Notes under the pieces: model-generated
Seen by the model: only the letters and a program-made list of their open reading frames with translations
Told to the model about the DNA's origin: nothing
The model's database searches: none
In this document: positions 42,010 to 50,613 of the stretch, piece after piece
How positions within the stretch are numbered: the first letter of the stretch is position 1
Layout of the letters: every line of letters begins with the position of its first letter
DNA from: a virus
DNA: 64,000 nt
Direction: 5' to 3' (one strand)
Virus record (IMG/VR): IMGVR_UViG_3300032093_011400
Coordinates: 1 to 64,000 of that record
Translations under genes and position numbers: made by a program

Positions 42010-43064
42010 AATTTTTCTTTTAATATTTCAATAATTTTGTCGGATGTTTTACCATCTCCTAACCAATCTGTGTTTGAGTTATAATTTGATAGATAATTAA
42101 ATGACTCAATCCACGAAACATCTAATTCGTTTACATTAATCATATATGAACATCCAGATTCAACCGATTCAGGTCTTTCAGTAAAATCTCTTGGGACAAT
42201 AACTGGAGTATTAAATAAACAAGGTTCTTCTTGAGCTGTACCTGAATCTGAAATTATAAACTTAGAATGGTACATTTCATTTATATAATTTTTAAAAGAT
42301 AATAAATCAATTACTTTAATATTTTCTAAATCTAAATTAAATTCGGATATTTTATCAATAGTTCTTTTAAATGATAACATTTCAACAGGTATCCCAAATC
42401 TTTGGGAACAAATATTAGCATAGTTTAATATGTTTTTTAAACGTTCCTTACTATTAAAATTTTCAGGTCTATGAATATCTAAAATTATTTTATTATTTTT
42501 TTTAGATTTATTTAATTCTATTTTATTTGCAACCTCTTTAATTGTATTTCCTACAACATAAATTGATTTTGGATTAATTGATTCTCTAATCAATTTTTCT
42601 TTGTAATTATCATGATAAACAAACAAAAGGTCACTACAATGGTCACAAACAATTCTATTAATTTCTTCAAGCATTCTTTTATCACCCGACCTCATACCTG
42701 CCTCAATGTGGGCAATTTTATACCCCTCTTTTTTAAGAGGTACCGATGCTAAAGCCGAATTTGAATCACCTAAAAAAATTATTAAATCAGGATTTATATT
42801 TTCATTACGGATTAAGTCAATTATTTTGACAGATAAATCTGCCTGTTGGTGAAAATGTTCTTTTCCCTTTGAGCCGATTTCTAAATTAAAATCAGGTTTA
42901 CGTATTGATAACTCATCAAAAAATACATCAGATAACATTTTATCATAATGTTGTCCTGTGTGTATTAATATATGATTAAAATTGTTATCTAATTTTTTAA
43001 AAATTTCAGACATTCTTATAAAATCGGGTCTAATACCGGTGATAGTTATGATTGTTTTTTTCAT
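42006..43064 (-). CDS. wecB: UDP-N-acetylglucosamine 2-epimerase
   Basis: 352 aa. ITGIRPDFIRM (start), HTGQHYDKMLSDVFF, LGDSNSALA, HIEAGMRSGDKRMLEEINRIVCDHCSD, ILDIHRPENF and SDSGTAQEEPCLFNTPVIVPRDFTERPE are the WecB/MnaA motifs with the conserved Asp, Glu and His catalytic residues. It interconverts UDP-GlcNAc and UDP-ManNAc, supplying a ManNAc-type precursor. Overlaps both neighbours by 4 bases. Confidence 0.93.
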   Translation of the reverse strand: MKKTIITITGIRPDFIRMSEIFKKLDNNFNHILIHTGQHYDKMLSDVFFDELSIRKPDFNLEIGSKGKEHFHQQADLSVKIIDLIRNENINPDLIIFLGDSNSALASVPLKKEGYKIAHIEAGMRSGDKRMLEEINRIVCDHCSDLLFVYHDNYKEKLIRESINPKSIYVVGNTIKEVANKIELNKSKKNNKIILDIHRPENFNSKERLKNILNYANICSQRFGIPVEMLSFKRTIDKISEFNLDLENIKVIDLLSFKNYINEMYHSKFIISDSGTAQEEPCLFNTPVIVPRDFTERPESVESGCSYMINVNELDVSWIESFNYLSNYNSNTDWLGDGKTSDKIIEILKEKL

Positions 43065-43948
43065 TGATTTAATATTTTAATATATTCGTTTGTTATTTCT
43101 TTACAAACATTTGACGATTCAAATTGACCAATATTTTCAGGGACATCGTGTAATTTTTTATCAATAATATTCCCATTACTATTGATATTATAAATCCAAC
43201 CCTTTTTGCCACACATCCATCCTTCAATAGTTGTTCTACCCAATAATATACCCGCAGTTTCACCACATTTTTTTGTGAACTCCTCAACAGAACTTGTTTC
43301 ACTAAAGTATTTAACATGTGGTTTAGTTGTTAGTTCATTCAAATAATTTGAGTGGTTTTTACCAACTAACCAAAGTTCTTTATTGTTTTTTTCACAATAA
43401 TCTGAAATATCAAAAATTGAATTTTTACGTAAATAATCTATAGTACCGACAAAAAGTACTGAGTTAGAATTTTCAGTATTGTTTTGATTAAATCTTGATT
43501 CATCTATTGGGTTATAAATAATTGTAGTTGAATTAATATCAATTTTAAAATTATTAATAATATGTTGTTTAATTTCAGGTCTTATACAGATGTATTTTTT
43601 AATATTTGGAGAAATTACTGGATTTTCTAATTCAATAACTTCAGAATGAATTGTTGTAATTATTGGTGTGTTTGGGAATGCGTGTACCAAAATTTCAACA
43701 ACAGGATAATGTTGTCCGTGTATTATATCAAAATTTTCATGAACAGGGGCATTGTTGAAATCGTAAACTTTAATTCCTAATGATTCTGATAGGTATCTTA
43801 TTGGACCTTCTATTGAAGGTGAAACTACACTAACATCATGTCCGTTTTTAACTAAATTTTTACAAAGTTCAAATACATACATTTCAGAACCTGTGAAGTC
43901 TCGGTATAAAAGACACCCAAATAAAATTTTTAATTTTTTCTCTTCCAT
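43061..43948 (-). CDS. Glycosyltransferase family 4-like (GT-B)
   Basis: 295 aa. FGCLLYRDFTGSEMYVFELCKNLVKNGHDVSVVSP is the typical GT4 N-terminus, ITTIHSEVIEL the acceptor loop, and LFVGTIDYLRKNSIFD the C-terminal Rossmann entry; the donor site segment is TAGILLGRTTIEGWMCGKKG with the conserved Glu. Confidence 0.85.
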   Translation of the reverse strand: MEEKKLKILFGCLLYRDFTGSEMYVFELCKNLVKNGHDVSVVSPSIEGPIRYLSESLGIKVYDFNNAPVHENFDIIHGQHYPVVEILVHAFPNTPIITTIHSEVIELENPVISPNIKKYICIRPEIKQHIINNFKIDINSTTIIYNPIDESRFNQNNTENSNSVLFVGTIDYLRKNSIFDISDYCEKNNKELWLVGKNHSNYLNELTTKPHVKYFSETSSVEEFTKKCGETAGILLGRTTIEGWMCGKKGWIYNINSNGNIIDKKLHDVPENIGQFESSNVCKEITNEYIKILNQ

Positions 43949-45453
43949 TAGATTGATAATATAAATTTTTGTAATTTATTAAAATTGTTTGAAATAAAAG
44001 GCGATAATGTTTTTTTATAATCTTCAATCACTCTTTCATTTTTATCATAATTTAAATTTCTTGTTTGACTTTCATAGTGATATGATACTAAATTACCATC
44101 TAAATAATTAGTATATCCATTTATCAAACATTTTAAATTAAATTCAACATCTTCAAAACATTCAGTATATGATTCATTAAAATAATTTAATTTTTCAAAA
44201 ACCTTTCTATATACCATCATAAGAGCACCTGTAGTGATTGGTACTTTTTTTATTTGATTTTGAAAGTTATAATGAGAATTAATACCACTATGGTGCATTT
44301 GAATTTTATTTTCTTTATCACTTACAATGATTACTCCATCATGTTGGATTAATTTATTTTTAAAATGTAATCTACAACCAACAGTACCAACTGCGGGAAT
44401 AGTCTTATGTATTTTTAACATACCATAAATCACATCATTTAAAAGTTCAATATCATTGTTACTAAATAAAATGTACGTATGTTCGTTAAATAAATGATTT
44501 TTAACTACATCATTATTAATTTTTGCAAAATTATAATAATCATATTCAATCAACTTTATATTTGAATAATTAAATATAAAATTTTTAATAGCTTTTTTTT
44601 CAAGTTTAGAAGAACCCGTATCCGCAACAAAAATATCAAAAATAGTTTCATCACAATTATCAAAATAAGATAAAATACATTTTTTTAATAAAGAAAAATT
44701 ATCTTTATGTGGGATAATAATTGCAACTTTACCATCAATTTTTATTGGTTTTCTTTGTATTCTTGGGATATAAATTTCGGGATAAATTACAATAGGCAAA
44801 AATTGTCCGTATTTTTCTAAAAATGTAATTTTACTATTATAAAATTCATGGTTTGGTTGACCAACAGATTGGTGTGTAATATCGAATGAAAAAGTTACCC
44901 CTAATTTAACACCATCCAAAAAATTACTCAAACAAAACGGGTGGTCATAAAAATGAAATTTACCAATAGTTTCATCAAATGTGTGTTTTATTTTATTTTT
45001 ATTAAACGATAAAAATAATCCGTCTAATGTGACAACTGGTATTGGTTTAGGTAATTTGGCCGAGTATTTACTAATCCACTTTGGTTGACCTTCAGGTTGG
45101 TGATACACATGACCGACCATTGTATTGTGCATATTTTCCCAATAAACACCTGATTTAGGAAAATAACATGAACCAGCCTTACCTAAAATACCAAAATCAA
45201 GATTTTCTTCAAAATCTCTTAATAATTTTTTACCCCATCCTTTTTCTAATTTAATATCATTATGACAACAAACAACAATATCATAATTTGATTCTGTTAT
45301 TCCACTATTATAAATTTGAGCCAACGAATATTGATTATTGTTTTGGTATTCTAATATTTGAACATTTTTCAAATCAACACTTTCTAATAAATGTTGTTTA
45401 AATTTTTTATTATAATTTTCGTCTTTATGTGTTGAGTATATTATTGTTATCAT
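43948..45453 (-). CDS. Tandem GT-A glycosyltransferase, 501 aa
   Basis: Two GT-A modules in one chain. Module 1 (residues 1-~235): ITIIYSTHKDENYNKKFKQHL, YDIVVCCHNDIKLEKGWGKKLL. Module 2 (~240-501): VAIIIPHKDNFSLLKKCILS, FDIFVADTGSSKLEKKAI, YILFSNNDIELLND, and ALMMVYRKVFEKLNYFNESYTECFEDVEF. Two-module enzymes can add two sugars or alternate linkages. The start overlaps the dUTPase stop by 4 bases. Confidence 0.85.
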   Translation of the reverse strand: MITIIYSTHKDENYNKKFKQHLLESVDLKNVQILEYQNNNQYSLAQIYNSGITESNYDIVVCCHNDIKLEKGWGKKLLRDFEENLDFGILGKAGSCYFPKSGVYWENMHNTMVGHVYHQPEGQPKWISKYSAKLPKPIPVVTLDGLFLSFNKNKIKHTFDETIGKFHFYDHPFCLSNFLDGVKLGVTFSFDITHQSVGQPNHEFYNSKITFLEKYGQFLPIVIYPEIYIPRIQRKPIKIDGKVAIIIPHKDNFSLLKKCILSYFDNCDETIFDIFVADTGSSKLEKKAIKNFIFNYSNIKLIEYDYYNFAKINNDVVKNHLFNEHTYILFSNNDIELLNDVIYGMLKIHKTIPAVGTVGCRLHFKNKLIQHDGVIIVSDKENKIQMHHSGINSHYNFQNQIKKVPITTGALMMVYRKVFEKLNYFNESYTECFEDVEFNLKCLINGYTNYLDGNLVSYHYESQTRNLNYDKNERVIEDYKKTLSPFISNNFNKLQKFILSI

Positions 45454-46034
45454 ATCCCTGTACTCCCAAAACCTTTACTACCTCTATCTTTTTCTTCTAT
45501 TTTATCTACTTTTTTCAAATTAACCCATCTACCTGTAATACATCTTGCAACTACCGCTTGAGCGACTTTCATACCTTTTGTTATCACAAATTCATGGTTG
45601 TTTGTATTAAAAATAATGGCTTTAATTTCACCAGTATAACCTTCATCTACAGTTCCTGGGGAGTTTAAAACCATTAACCCTTGATTGATGGCTAAACCGC
45701 TCTTTGACCTAACTTGTATCTCAAAGTCTTGGGGTAAATCAACTGAAACACCTGTTGGAACTAAAGCCCTACCAAATGCAGGTATTTTAACTTCTTCATT
45801 TGCGTATAAATCAAATCCACTGTCTGATTCGTACGCGTAATTCAATTCTTTTTCATTCGTTGAAACAAAATTTATTGTAATTTTTCCATCCCCAATAAAT
45901 TGATTTGCATCCTCAAATTCCTTAATATCGAACCCTAATTCATCATTTAATTCTTGTTCCTGTAATTGACTAAAGTCATCAACCAATTTTTTTAATTCTT
46001 CTAATTCTCTTGCAAAATTAAATTTTTCACTCAT
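45450..46034 (-). CDS. dut: dUTPase with 50-aa N-terminal extension
   Basis: 194 aa. All five motifs of trimeric dUTPases are visible: DSGFDLYA (1), RSKSGLA (2), PGTVDEGYTGEI (3), MKVAQAVVA (4) and RGSKGFGSTG (5). It hydrolyses dUTP to dUMP, keeping uracil out of phage DNA. The N-terminal ~50 residues are a Glu/Leu-rich helix absent from most dUTPases. It lies inside a glycosyltransferase run, with 4-base overlaps on both sides. Confidence 0.95.
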   Translation of the reverse strand: MSEKFNFARELEELKKLVDDFSQLQEQELNDELGFDIKEFEDANQFIGDGKITINFVSTNEKELNYAYESDSGFDLYANEEVKIPAFGRALVPTGVSVDLPQDFEIQVRSKSGLAINQGLMVLNSPGTVDEGYTGEIKAIIFNTNNHEFVITKGMKVAQAVVARCITGRWVNLKKVDKIEEKDRGSKGFGSTGI

Positions 46035-46729
46035 AAATTTGTTAATTTTATTAAAACTTTAATTAGTACTTCAACATCTTTCTCACAATAATCTTGGATT
46101 TCTTGGTATTTGTTTTTATTCCAAAATGCGTTGTGAACTTTATTTCCCGTGACTTCCATATTTTTAGAAGTCTCAACACCAAGAGATACACACATTAGTT
46201 CTAATGAACTTATTGCTCCAAATTGTCCATATTGCCAAATTTCTTTTGTATCAATTGCTTTAATCTCCCAAGGTTTAGTATCGTAAGATGGAAGGATAGA
46301 TGATGGTAAAATACCATTAACTAACATTCTTTTTGCCAATACAGGAATATCAAAGTTTTTAAGATTATGTCCACAAAGGATAAAACCTAACTTATCAACT
46401 CGATTTAACAATGTGTTTACATCTGTAAGTAATACTTTTTCATCTGAGTTAAAAAAACTTTGTTTTTTAATGTCACCCTTTGGGTCAAGAAATCCTACTG
46501 AAACACAAACAATCTTTGAGAACTCAGGAACTAAAGCCGCACGATTAACAAAAATTTCATCAATACTTTTTTCAGCGTCTTCAGGAAACCTTTTTTGAAA
46601 CCAATCTAAATAATTGATAAATTGGAAATGAAGTTCAGGATAATCCTTTTTAAAATTTTCATAGTTACTTGAAACCCCGACAGTTTCAATGTCAATAAAT
46701 AAAATTTTGTGTAATGGGTGTTTTATCAT
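46031..46729 (-). CDS. 3'-5' exonuclease (DnaQ-fold, PolB exonuclease-like)
   Basis: 232 aa RNase H-fold exonuclease: ILFIDIETVGV (DxE, motif I), GHNLKNFDIPVLAKRM (motif II, N-x3-FD type) and YCEKDVEVLIKVL (motif III, Tyr-x3-Asp). The pattern corresponds to the stand-alone exonuclease relatives of family-B DNA polymerases (DNA_pol_B_exo2 type). May trim DNA or RNA or proofread; substrate unproven. Confidence 0.85.
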   Translation of the reverse strand: MIKHPLHKILFIDIETVGVSSNYENFKKDYPELHFQFINYLDWFQKRFPEDAEKSIDEIFVNRAALVPEFSKIVCVSVGFLDPKGDIKKQSFFNSDEKVLLTDVNTLLNRVDKLGFILCGHNLKNFDIPVLAKRMLVNGILPSSILPSYDTKPWEIKAIDTKEIWQYGQFGAISSLELMCVSLGVETSKNMEVTGNKVHNAFWNKNKYQEIQDYCEKDVEVLIKVLIKLTNL

Positions 46730-47940
46730 ACGATTGATTTATAAAATTCTGCTCTTGTTTTTGTTACTACATCTAAACTATATCTTTGTGAAACATATTC
46801 ATATAATCTTTCACCCATGTCAATTCTCATATTTGGGTTTTGAACCAATTTTTTAACATATTTAGCCCAATCACTATGATTTCTTGCGTCATCAACTAAA
46901 AGAGCGTTACCATCAGTAAATTCACCATTTTTCATTGCGTGTTTTAAATCAATAGTATATGGCCCATAGTTACTGGCGATTAATGCTTTTTTATAAAAAC
47001 CTGCTTCAATAACTTTAAGTTGTGATTTTACTTTGTTAAACATATGTTGTTTAATTGGTGCCAAAGATATGTCAAATTTTGAATAATTACGAGCATAAGA
47101 TGTAACAGGTTTTGTCCAAACTCTTCTGTATGGTTGGTTTTGTTCATTTTCGTAAGGTGTTTGAACAAAAAGTTCTAAATGTTTTTTATATTCAGGTGTA
47201 ACAATTGAGTAATTGTTTGTAAAAATCTTTTCGTAATCATACCATACAGTTTCGTGTGGTTTAATTGGTCTTCTTGTTTGTTCTCCAGTTGCCTGATTAA
47301 TTTCTGTCATCATACCACGTGTGTCAAAACCACAAACAACAAATTGAAGATTTTTTTGTATGTCTGATAGTTTTGAAACCATACCGTCAAGAAGTTTTAA
47401 ATCATGTAAGTGAGATGAACCACCTAACCAACCAATTCTAACTAAATCAGATTCTTCAGTAGGTTCTTTAAATTGAGCTTCATTTTGGTCAATTGCATTT
47501 GGAAAAATTACAACATTTTTATTGTATTTACGTATTTCATCCGCAAATAACTCAGTTGTTGTAGTTACATATTGAGCAACTTTTAAATTTGCAATAATTT
47601 TTTCATGTATTTTTTCTTGTACAATCAACTGATGAAGAGGATGTTCTTTGCCAGGTAACCAGTAATCATCTAAATCACAGATAGTAATAATGCCCAAAGA
47701 ATTAAGAATCGGTACTATTTGTACTGACTTATCCATATCTTGACCAAGAGAACGGTGATAGTGAATTATTTGATAATCCTTAAAATAATTTATATTAGTC
47801 AAATCAGGGTTGAATTCAATATCAACATGAAAATCTTCACCGTATTTTGATTGTAAATGAGTATGAGGAGTGATTGACCTAAATCTTCCAACACCTGTAG
47901 TGTCAGAAGGGATAACTAAAACTTTAATTTTTTCTTTCAT
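46726..47940 (-). CDS. Glycosyltransferase family 4-like (GT-B), 404 aa
   Basis: VLVIPSDTTGVGRFRSITPHTHL start, an acceptor half with HYHRSLGQDMDKS, ITICDLDDYWLPGKEHP and VTTTTELFADEIRKYNKNVVIFPNAID, then RIGWLGGSSHLHDLKLLDGM and the donor segment VKSQLKVIEAGFYKKALIASNYGPY with the conserved Glu. It is the first gene of the minus-strand run 27.7-47.9 kb and follows a terminator. Confidence 0.85.
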   Translation of the reverse strand: MKEKIKVLVIPSDTTGVGRFRSITPHTHLQSKYGEDFHVDIEFNPDLTNINYFKDYQIIHYHRSLGQDMDKSVQIVPILNSLGIITICDLDDYWLPGKEHPLHQLIVQEKIHEKIIANLKVAQYVTTTTELFADEIRKYNKNVVIFPNAIDQNEAQFKEPTEESDLVRIGWLGGSSHLHDLKLLDGMVSKLSDIQKNLQFVVCGFDTRGMMTEINQATGEQTRRPIKPHETVWYDYEKIFTNNYSIVTPEYKKHLELFVQTPYENEQNQPYRRVWTKPVTSYARNYSKFDISLAPIKQHMFNKVKSQLKVIEAGFYKKALIASNYGPYTIDLKHAMKNGEFTDGNALLVDDARNHSDWAKYVKKLVQNPNMRIDMGERLYEYVSQRYSLDVVTKTRAEFYKSIV

Positions 47941-47983
47941 AATCTAAAAGATAATAGAAAGACATTTATAATTCAACTATAAC

Positions 47984-48009
47984 AAAAAAAAAGTCCTCAC
48001 AAGGAGGAC
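47984..48009 (-). terminator. Intrinsic terminator of the 48.0-50.6 kb operon
   Basis: On the minus strand GTCCTC, loop CTTGT, GAGGAC then a run of nine T. It ends transcription of the 50566-48032 operon before the glycan-island gene at 47940. Confidence 0.8.
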
Positions 48010-48031
48010 AAAATTTTTAGTGTATTTAATT

Positions 48032-48604
48032 TTATTGAACTTTTTTAACTTTTGAAATTTTACCTTCAAAAATGTGTTTACCTACTTTGATAGTCATAAT
48101 TTCATTTGATTTTTGAGAAGACTCAACAAGAAGTCCATTTTCACTTAAAACTTCTTCAACCGTTTCCCTTACAATTTTTTTAATATCCGACGCAGATAAT
48201 CCGTTAGATGTGTATGATGGTTCTTGTTTTTTTGATTCTGCAACTTGGGTTTTGTTATTACCCATTAGTCTTGCGGCTTTTTCAATAACATCATCTGAAA
48301 TTGTTGCCTGATATTGTTGTGGTTGGTCTATTGGGTGTTCCATCATCAATCTTTTGATTGCGTCAGGTAGTTTAGAATTTTTTATTCTATCTTCTGTCAT
48401 AACTTTTGGGGCAACTGCTTTTGGTTGTTCTTGTGCTAAAAATTCTTGTGGTATATTATAAGTTGCGGGTATAGGAGCCTCATCATATTCTCTAACTAAT
48501 TGTTGAGTTGATGATGACCTTTTAGATGAACTTCCCTTGTCCATTTCGTCGTGTCTATTCATAATTTCTTTAGACAACATTAGTTTTTGCATTAAATCAT
48601 TCAT
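48032..48604 (-). CDS. Hypothetical protein, 190 aa
   Basis: Gln/Ser/Lys-rich and mostly disordered: low-complexity N-terminal half with EQPKAVAPK, then a helical segment SASDIKKIVRETVEEVLSENGL and a short beta end (IMTIKVGKHIFEGKISKVKKV). The last part resembles a small SH3-like strand unit. No family recognised. Last gene of the operon ending in the terminator at 47984-48009. Confidence 0.65.
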   Translation of the reverse strand: MNDLMQKLMLSKEIMNRHDEMDKGSSSKRSSSTQQLVREYDEAPIPATYNIPQEFLAQEQPKAVAPKVMTEDRIKNSKLPDAIKRLMMEHPIDQPQQYQATISDDVIEKAARLMGNNKTQVAESKKQEPSYTSNGLSASDIKKIVRETVEEVLSENGLLVESSQKSNEIMTIKVGKHIFEGKISKVKKVQ

Positions 48605-48989
48605 TTTCTAATTCAAATTTTGTACATACTCTTAATCCGACCATTCCTTTATCTTCAGGATTGTAATTTGGTCTTATTACATCAAATTTTTCACGTGGGT
48701 CAGATGAAAAGCTTCCAATTCTATCCACCCTAAATAATCTCCAACCTGGTAATGGTTGGTCACCTATTGTTGCGGTGTGTGAAGCACCTTCTCTTTCCCA
48801 TGCTCTTATTACTTTGTTACCTCTTTTTGATGTTCCGTAACAAAAAGGTTCAATAACACGAAGTCCCTTACCACCGTTATCTTCTCCGTCATAGTAAATT
48901 ATTGCAACATTTCTATTTTTTATTGCATTAGTAATTTCTTCACTACTTGCTTCAAAAATAAGTTGTTTTATGACGTTGTAAAGCTTCAT
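48597..48989 (-). CDS. WYL-like domain protein, 130 aa
   Basis: The protein is almost entirely one WYL-type beta barrel: EITNAIKNRNVAIIYYDGEDNG (entry strand), LRVIEPFCYGTSKRGNKVIRAWE and GWRLFRVDRIGSFSS, the last being the typical FRLDRI segment. WYL domains bind ligands or nucleic acid ends and regulate transcription, defence genes and helicases in bacteria. This one has no helix-turn-helix. Overlaps both neighbours. Confidence 0.75.
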   Translation of the reverse strand: MKLYNVIKQLIFEASSEEITNAIKNRNVAIIYYDGEDNGGKGLRVIEPFCYGTSKRGNKVIRAWEREGASHTATIGDQPLPGWRLFRVDRIGSFSSDPREKFDVIRPNYNPEDKGMVGLRVCTKFELENE

Positions 48990-49279
48990 TCTGTTGAAGG
49001 TGAATTATAAGGATTTTTTGAACTGTATTTGTTTAGTTTAATATTATCAACTTTAGTAACTTGGTCTGTAGATGTACCACCATTAAATATATCTAAAAAT
49101 ACTCCTGTTCCTCTTCCTTTACCGTCACCATCAGAGATAGCGTCAGGATTAGTTACACCATATTCATTAGCATTTGATTTATAATCATTTCTTGTAACCA
49201 AGTCTTTTCTAACTTTTTCGGCAATAGCACTTAAAGTATTATCTGGTTGGTTTAAATCTATTGGAACTTTTGATGCCAT
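48986..49279 (-). CDS. Hypothetical protein, 97 aa
   Basis: Small Asp/Asn/Gly-rich protein (MASKVPIDLNQPDNTLSAI...), with GDGKGRGTGVFLDIFNGGT in its middle. Helical N-terminus and Ser-rich end. No family recognised; 4-base overlap with the WYL-like gene. Confidence 0.6.
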   Translation of the reverse strand: MASKVPIDLNQPDNTLSAIAEKVRKDLVTRNDYKSNANEYGVTNPDAISDGDGKGRGTGVFLDIFNGGTSTDQVTKVDNIKLNKYSSKNPYNSPSTE

Positions 49280-49283
49280 AATT

Positions 49284-49700
49284 TTATAATTTTTTCATTA
49301 TTTCGTTTATTCTTTTTAAATTATCTACAACTTCTTTATTGTAATCTTCATAAATAGAGTGATGACTTTTAGAAGGTCTGTTTAAATCCCTAACATTATC
49401 TTTTCTATGTGTTGATAAATATTGGTTTTGCATTCCTGAATCCGAAGCATCTCTTTTTTGTCTCTTAATACTTCCTCTATCTGAATCTAAATTTTGTGTT
49501 ATAAATGATTTTAAAGTACTTAAATCTTTATTACCAAATTTACCATTATCAATATCATGAAGTATTTTCTTCATATTTTGATATGTTAAAAATCCATTTG
49601 TAAAAATATTATGAATAGTTTTTTCGTCTTTAAAATTTTCTAAAGACGATAATACGTTGTGAGGAACCTCGTATGTATTTCCATACATTTCACTATTCAT
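49284..49700 (-). CDS. Hypothetical protein, 138 aa
   Basis: Basic and helical, with a Lys/Arg/Ser-rich central part (RGSIKRQKRDASDSG) and a C-terminal helix (YNKEVVDNLKRINEIMKKL). It overlaps the upstream gene by 4 bases. Unknown function; probably co-produced with its operon neighbours. Confidence 0.6.
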   Translation of the reverse strand: MNSEMYGNTYEVPHNVLSSLENFKDEKTIHNIFTNGFLTYQNMKKILHDIDNGKFGNKDLSTLKSFITQNLDSDRGSIKRQKRDASDSGMQNQYLSTHRKDNVRDLNRPSKSHHSIYEDYNKEVVDNLKRINEIMKKL

Positions 49701-50566
49701 TTCTTAAGTATTTTAACCAAGTCATTTATTTCAATACCTTCTTTGTCGGCCAATTTTTTAATATTTTCTAAATTTTTCATAAGGACTTTACTCAACCCAC
49801 TTTTCTTACCCATTTCTTTGTCACCTGATTTTTTCTTAAGAACTATATCTTCAACCATTTTTTTCATCATTTCTTTTTTCTCTTCTTCCAAATTTTCTTT
49901 TTCAGAAATAGTCATTCTATCAATAAAACCTTTTTGTTTTTTAATTTTTTTGGGAACTCTTTCTAATTTTTGTCTATGTTTTTTAGCGTCAGGTTCTTTA
50001 CCTTGTTGTCTTGTTCTTTCAGCCGCCTCTTCTTTATCTAAACCTAACTCTTTAACAAATGTTTTGAAAGTTTCAGGGCCATTTTTGTCTTTTGTTTCTT
50101 CATATCCAAATGCATCTGAAAAGTCAGTTTCATTAATTACCTCGTCAGTTTCTTCCTCACCCTCACCCCAATATACACGATATCCACGAGTAACAGGATT
50201 GTTTGTTTGTCTTGTTGCAACAACCTCCTGGTCCATTGTACTCTTTGGTGAAAGATAAGGATTAAAAATTGGAATTTTAGAACTTAAAAAACTTCCATCA
50301 TAATCAACTAATTCTTCTAATTCGTCTTTTTTCTTATTTAAAGTTTTTTTAACGTCAGAATTATTTTTTAATTTTTTTTCTTTTTGAATTTTTGAAATTG
50401 TTTTTTCAACCTCTTTTTTATCTTTCTTGTCGAATTTAACAACTTCATCTTTTTTTCTGGCTTCAGTTAATGTATTAGAAACACTAAAATATACAGAAAT
50501 ATCTTGCTTCCCCTCTTTGATATAGAAGTAATATGGTGAACTAAAATATTCTTTATTAAATTCCAT
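49697..50566 (-). CDS. Lys/Glu-rich protein, 289 aa
   Basis: Highly charged: long Lys/Glu runs (for example FDKKDKKEVEKTISKIQKEKK at ~43 and MTISEKENLEEEKKEMMKK at ~218) with an ordered part around NPYLSPKSTMDQEVVATRQTNNPVTRGYRVYWG. The N-terminal FNKEYFSSPYYFYIKEG may be a small beta unit. No family recognised. A late-type motif lies 12 bases upstream. Confidence 0.65.
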   Translation of the reverse strand: MEFNKEYFSSPYYFYIKEGKQDISVYFSVSNTLTEARKKDEVVKFDKKDKKEVEKTISKIQKEKKLKNNSDVKKTLNKKKDELEELVDYDGSFLSSKIPIFNPYLSPKSTMDQEVVATRQTNNPVTRGYRVYWGEGEEETDEVINETDFSDAFGYEETKDKNGPETFKTFVKELGLDKEEAAERTRQQGKEPDAKKHRQKLERVPKKIKKQKGFIDRMTISEKENLEEEKKEMMKKMVEDIVLKKKSGDKEMGKKSGLSKVLMKNLENIKKLADKEGIEINDLVKILKK

Positions 50567-50578
50567 TTGGCTTTTTAC

Positions 50579-50588
50579 ATATAAATAC
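50579..50588 (-). promoter_or_regulatory. Late-promoter-like motif, minus side of divergent pair
   Basis: Minus-strand GTATTTATAT, 12 bases before ATG 50566. Together with 50599-50608 it makes a back-to-back pair in a 47-bp intergenic region. Confidence 0.55.
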
Positions 50589-50598
50589 TTGGATTTAA

Positions 50599-50608
50599 CT
50601 ATTTATCA
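50599..50608 (+). promoter_or_regulatory. Late-promoter-like motif, plus side of divergent pair
   Basis: CTATTTATCA, 5 bases before ATG 50614. Confidence 0.5.
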
Positions 50609-50613
50609 ATAGA

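Noticed and set aside
47963-47972. ACATTTATAA on the plus strand, similar to the late motif
   Set aside because: It points away from the gene at 47940 and no plus-strand gene follows.
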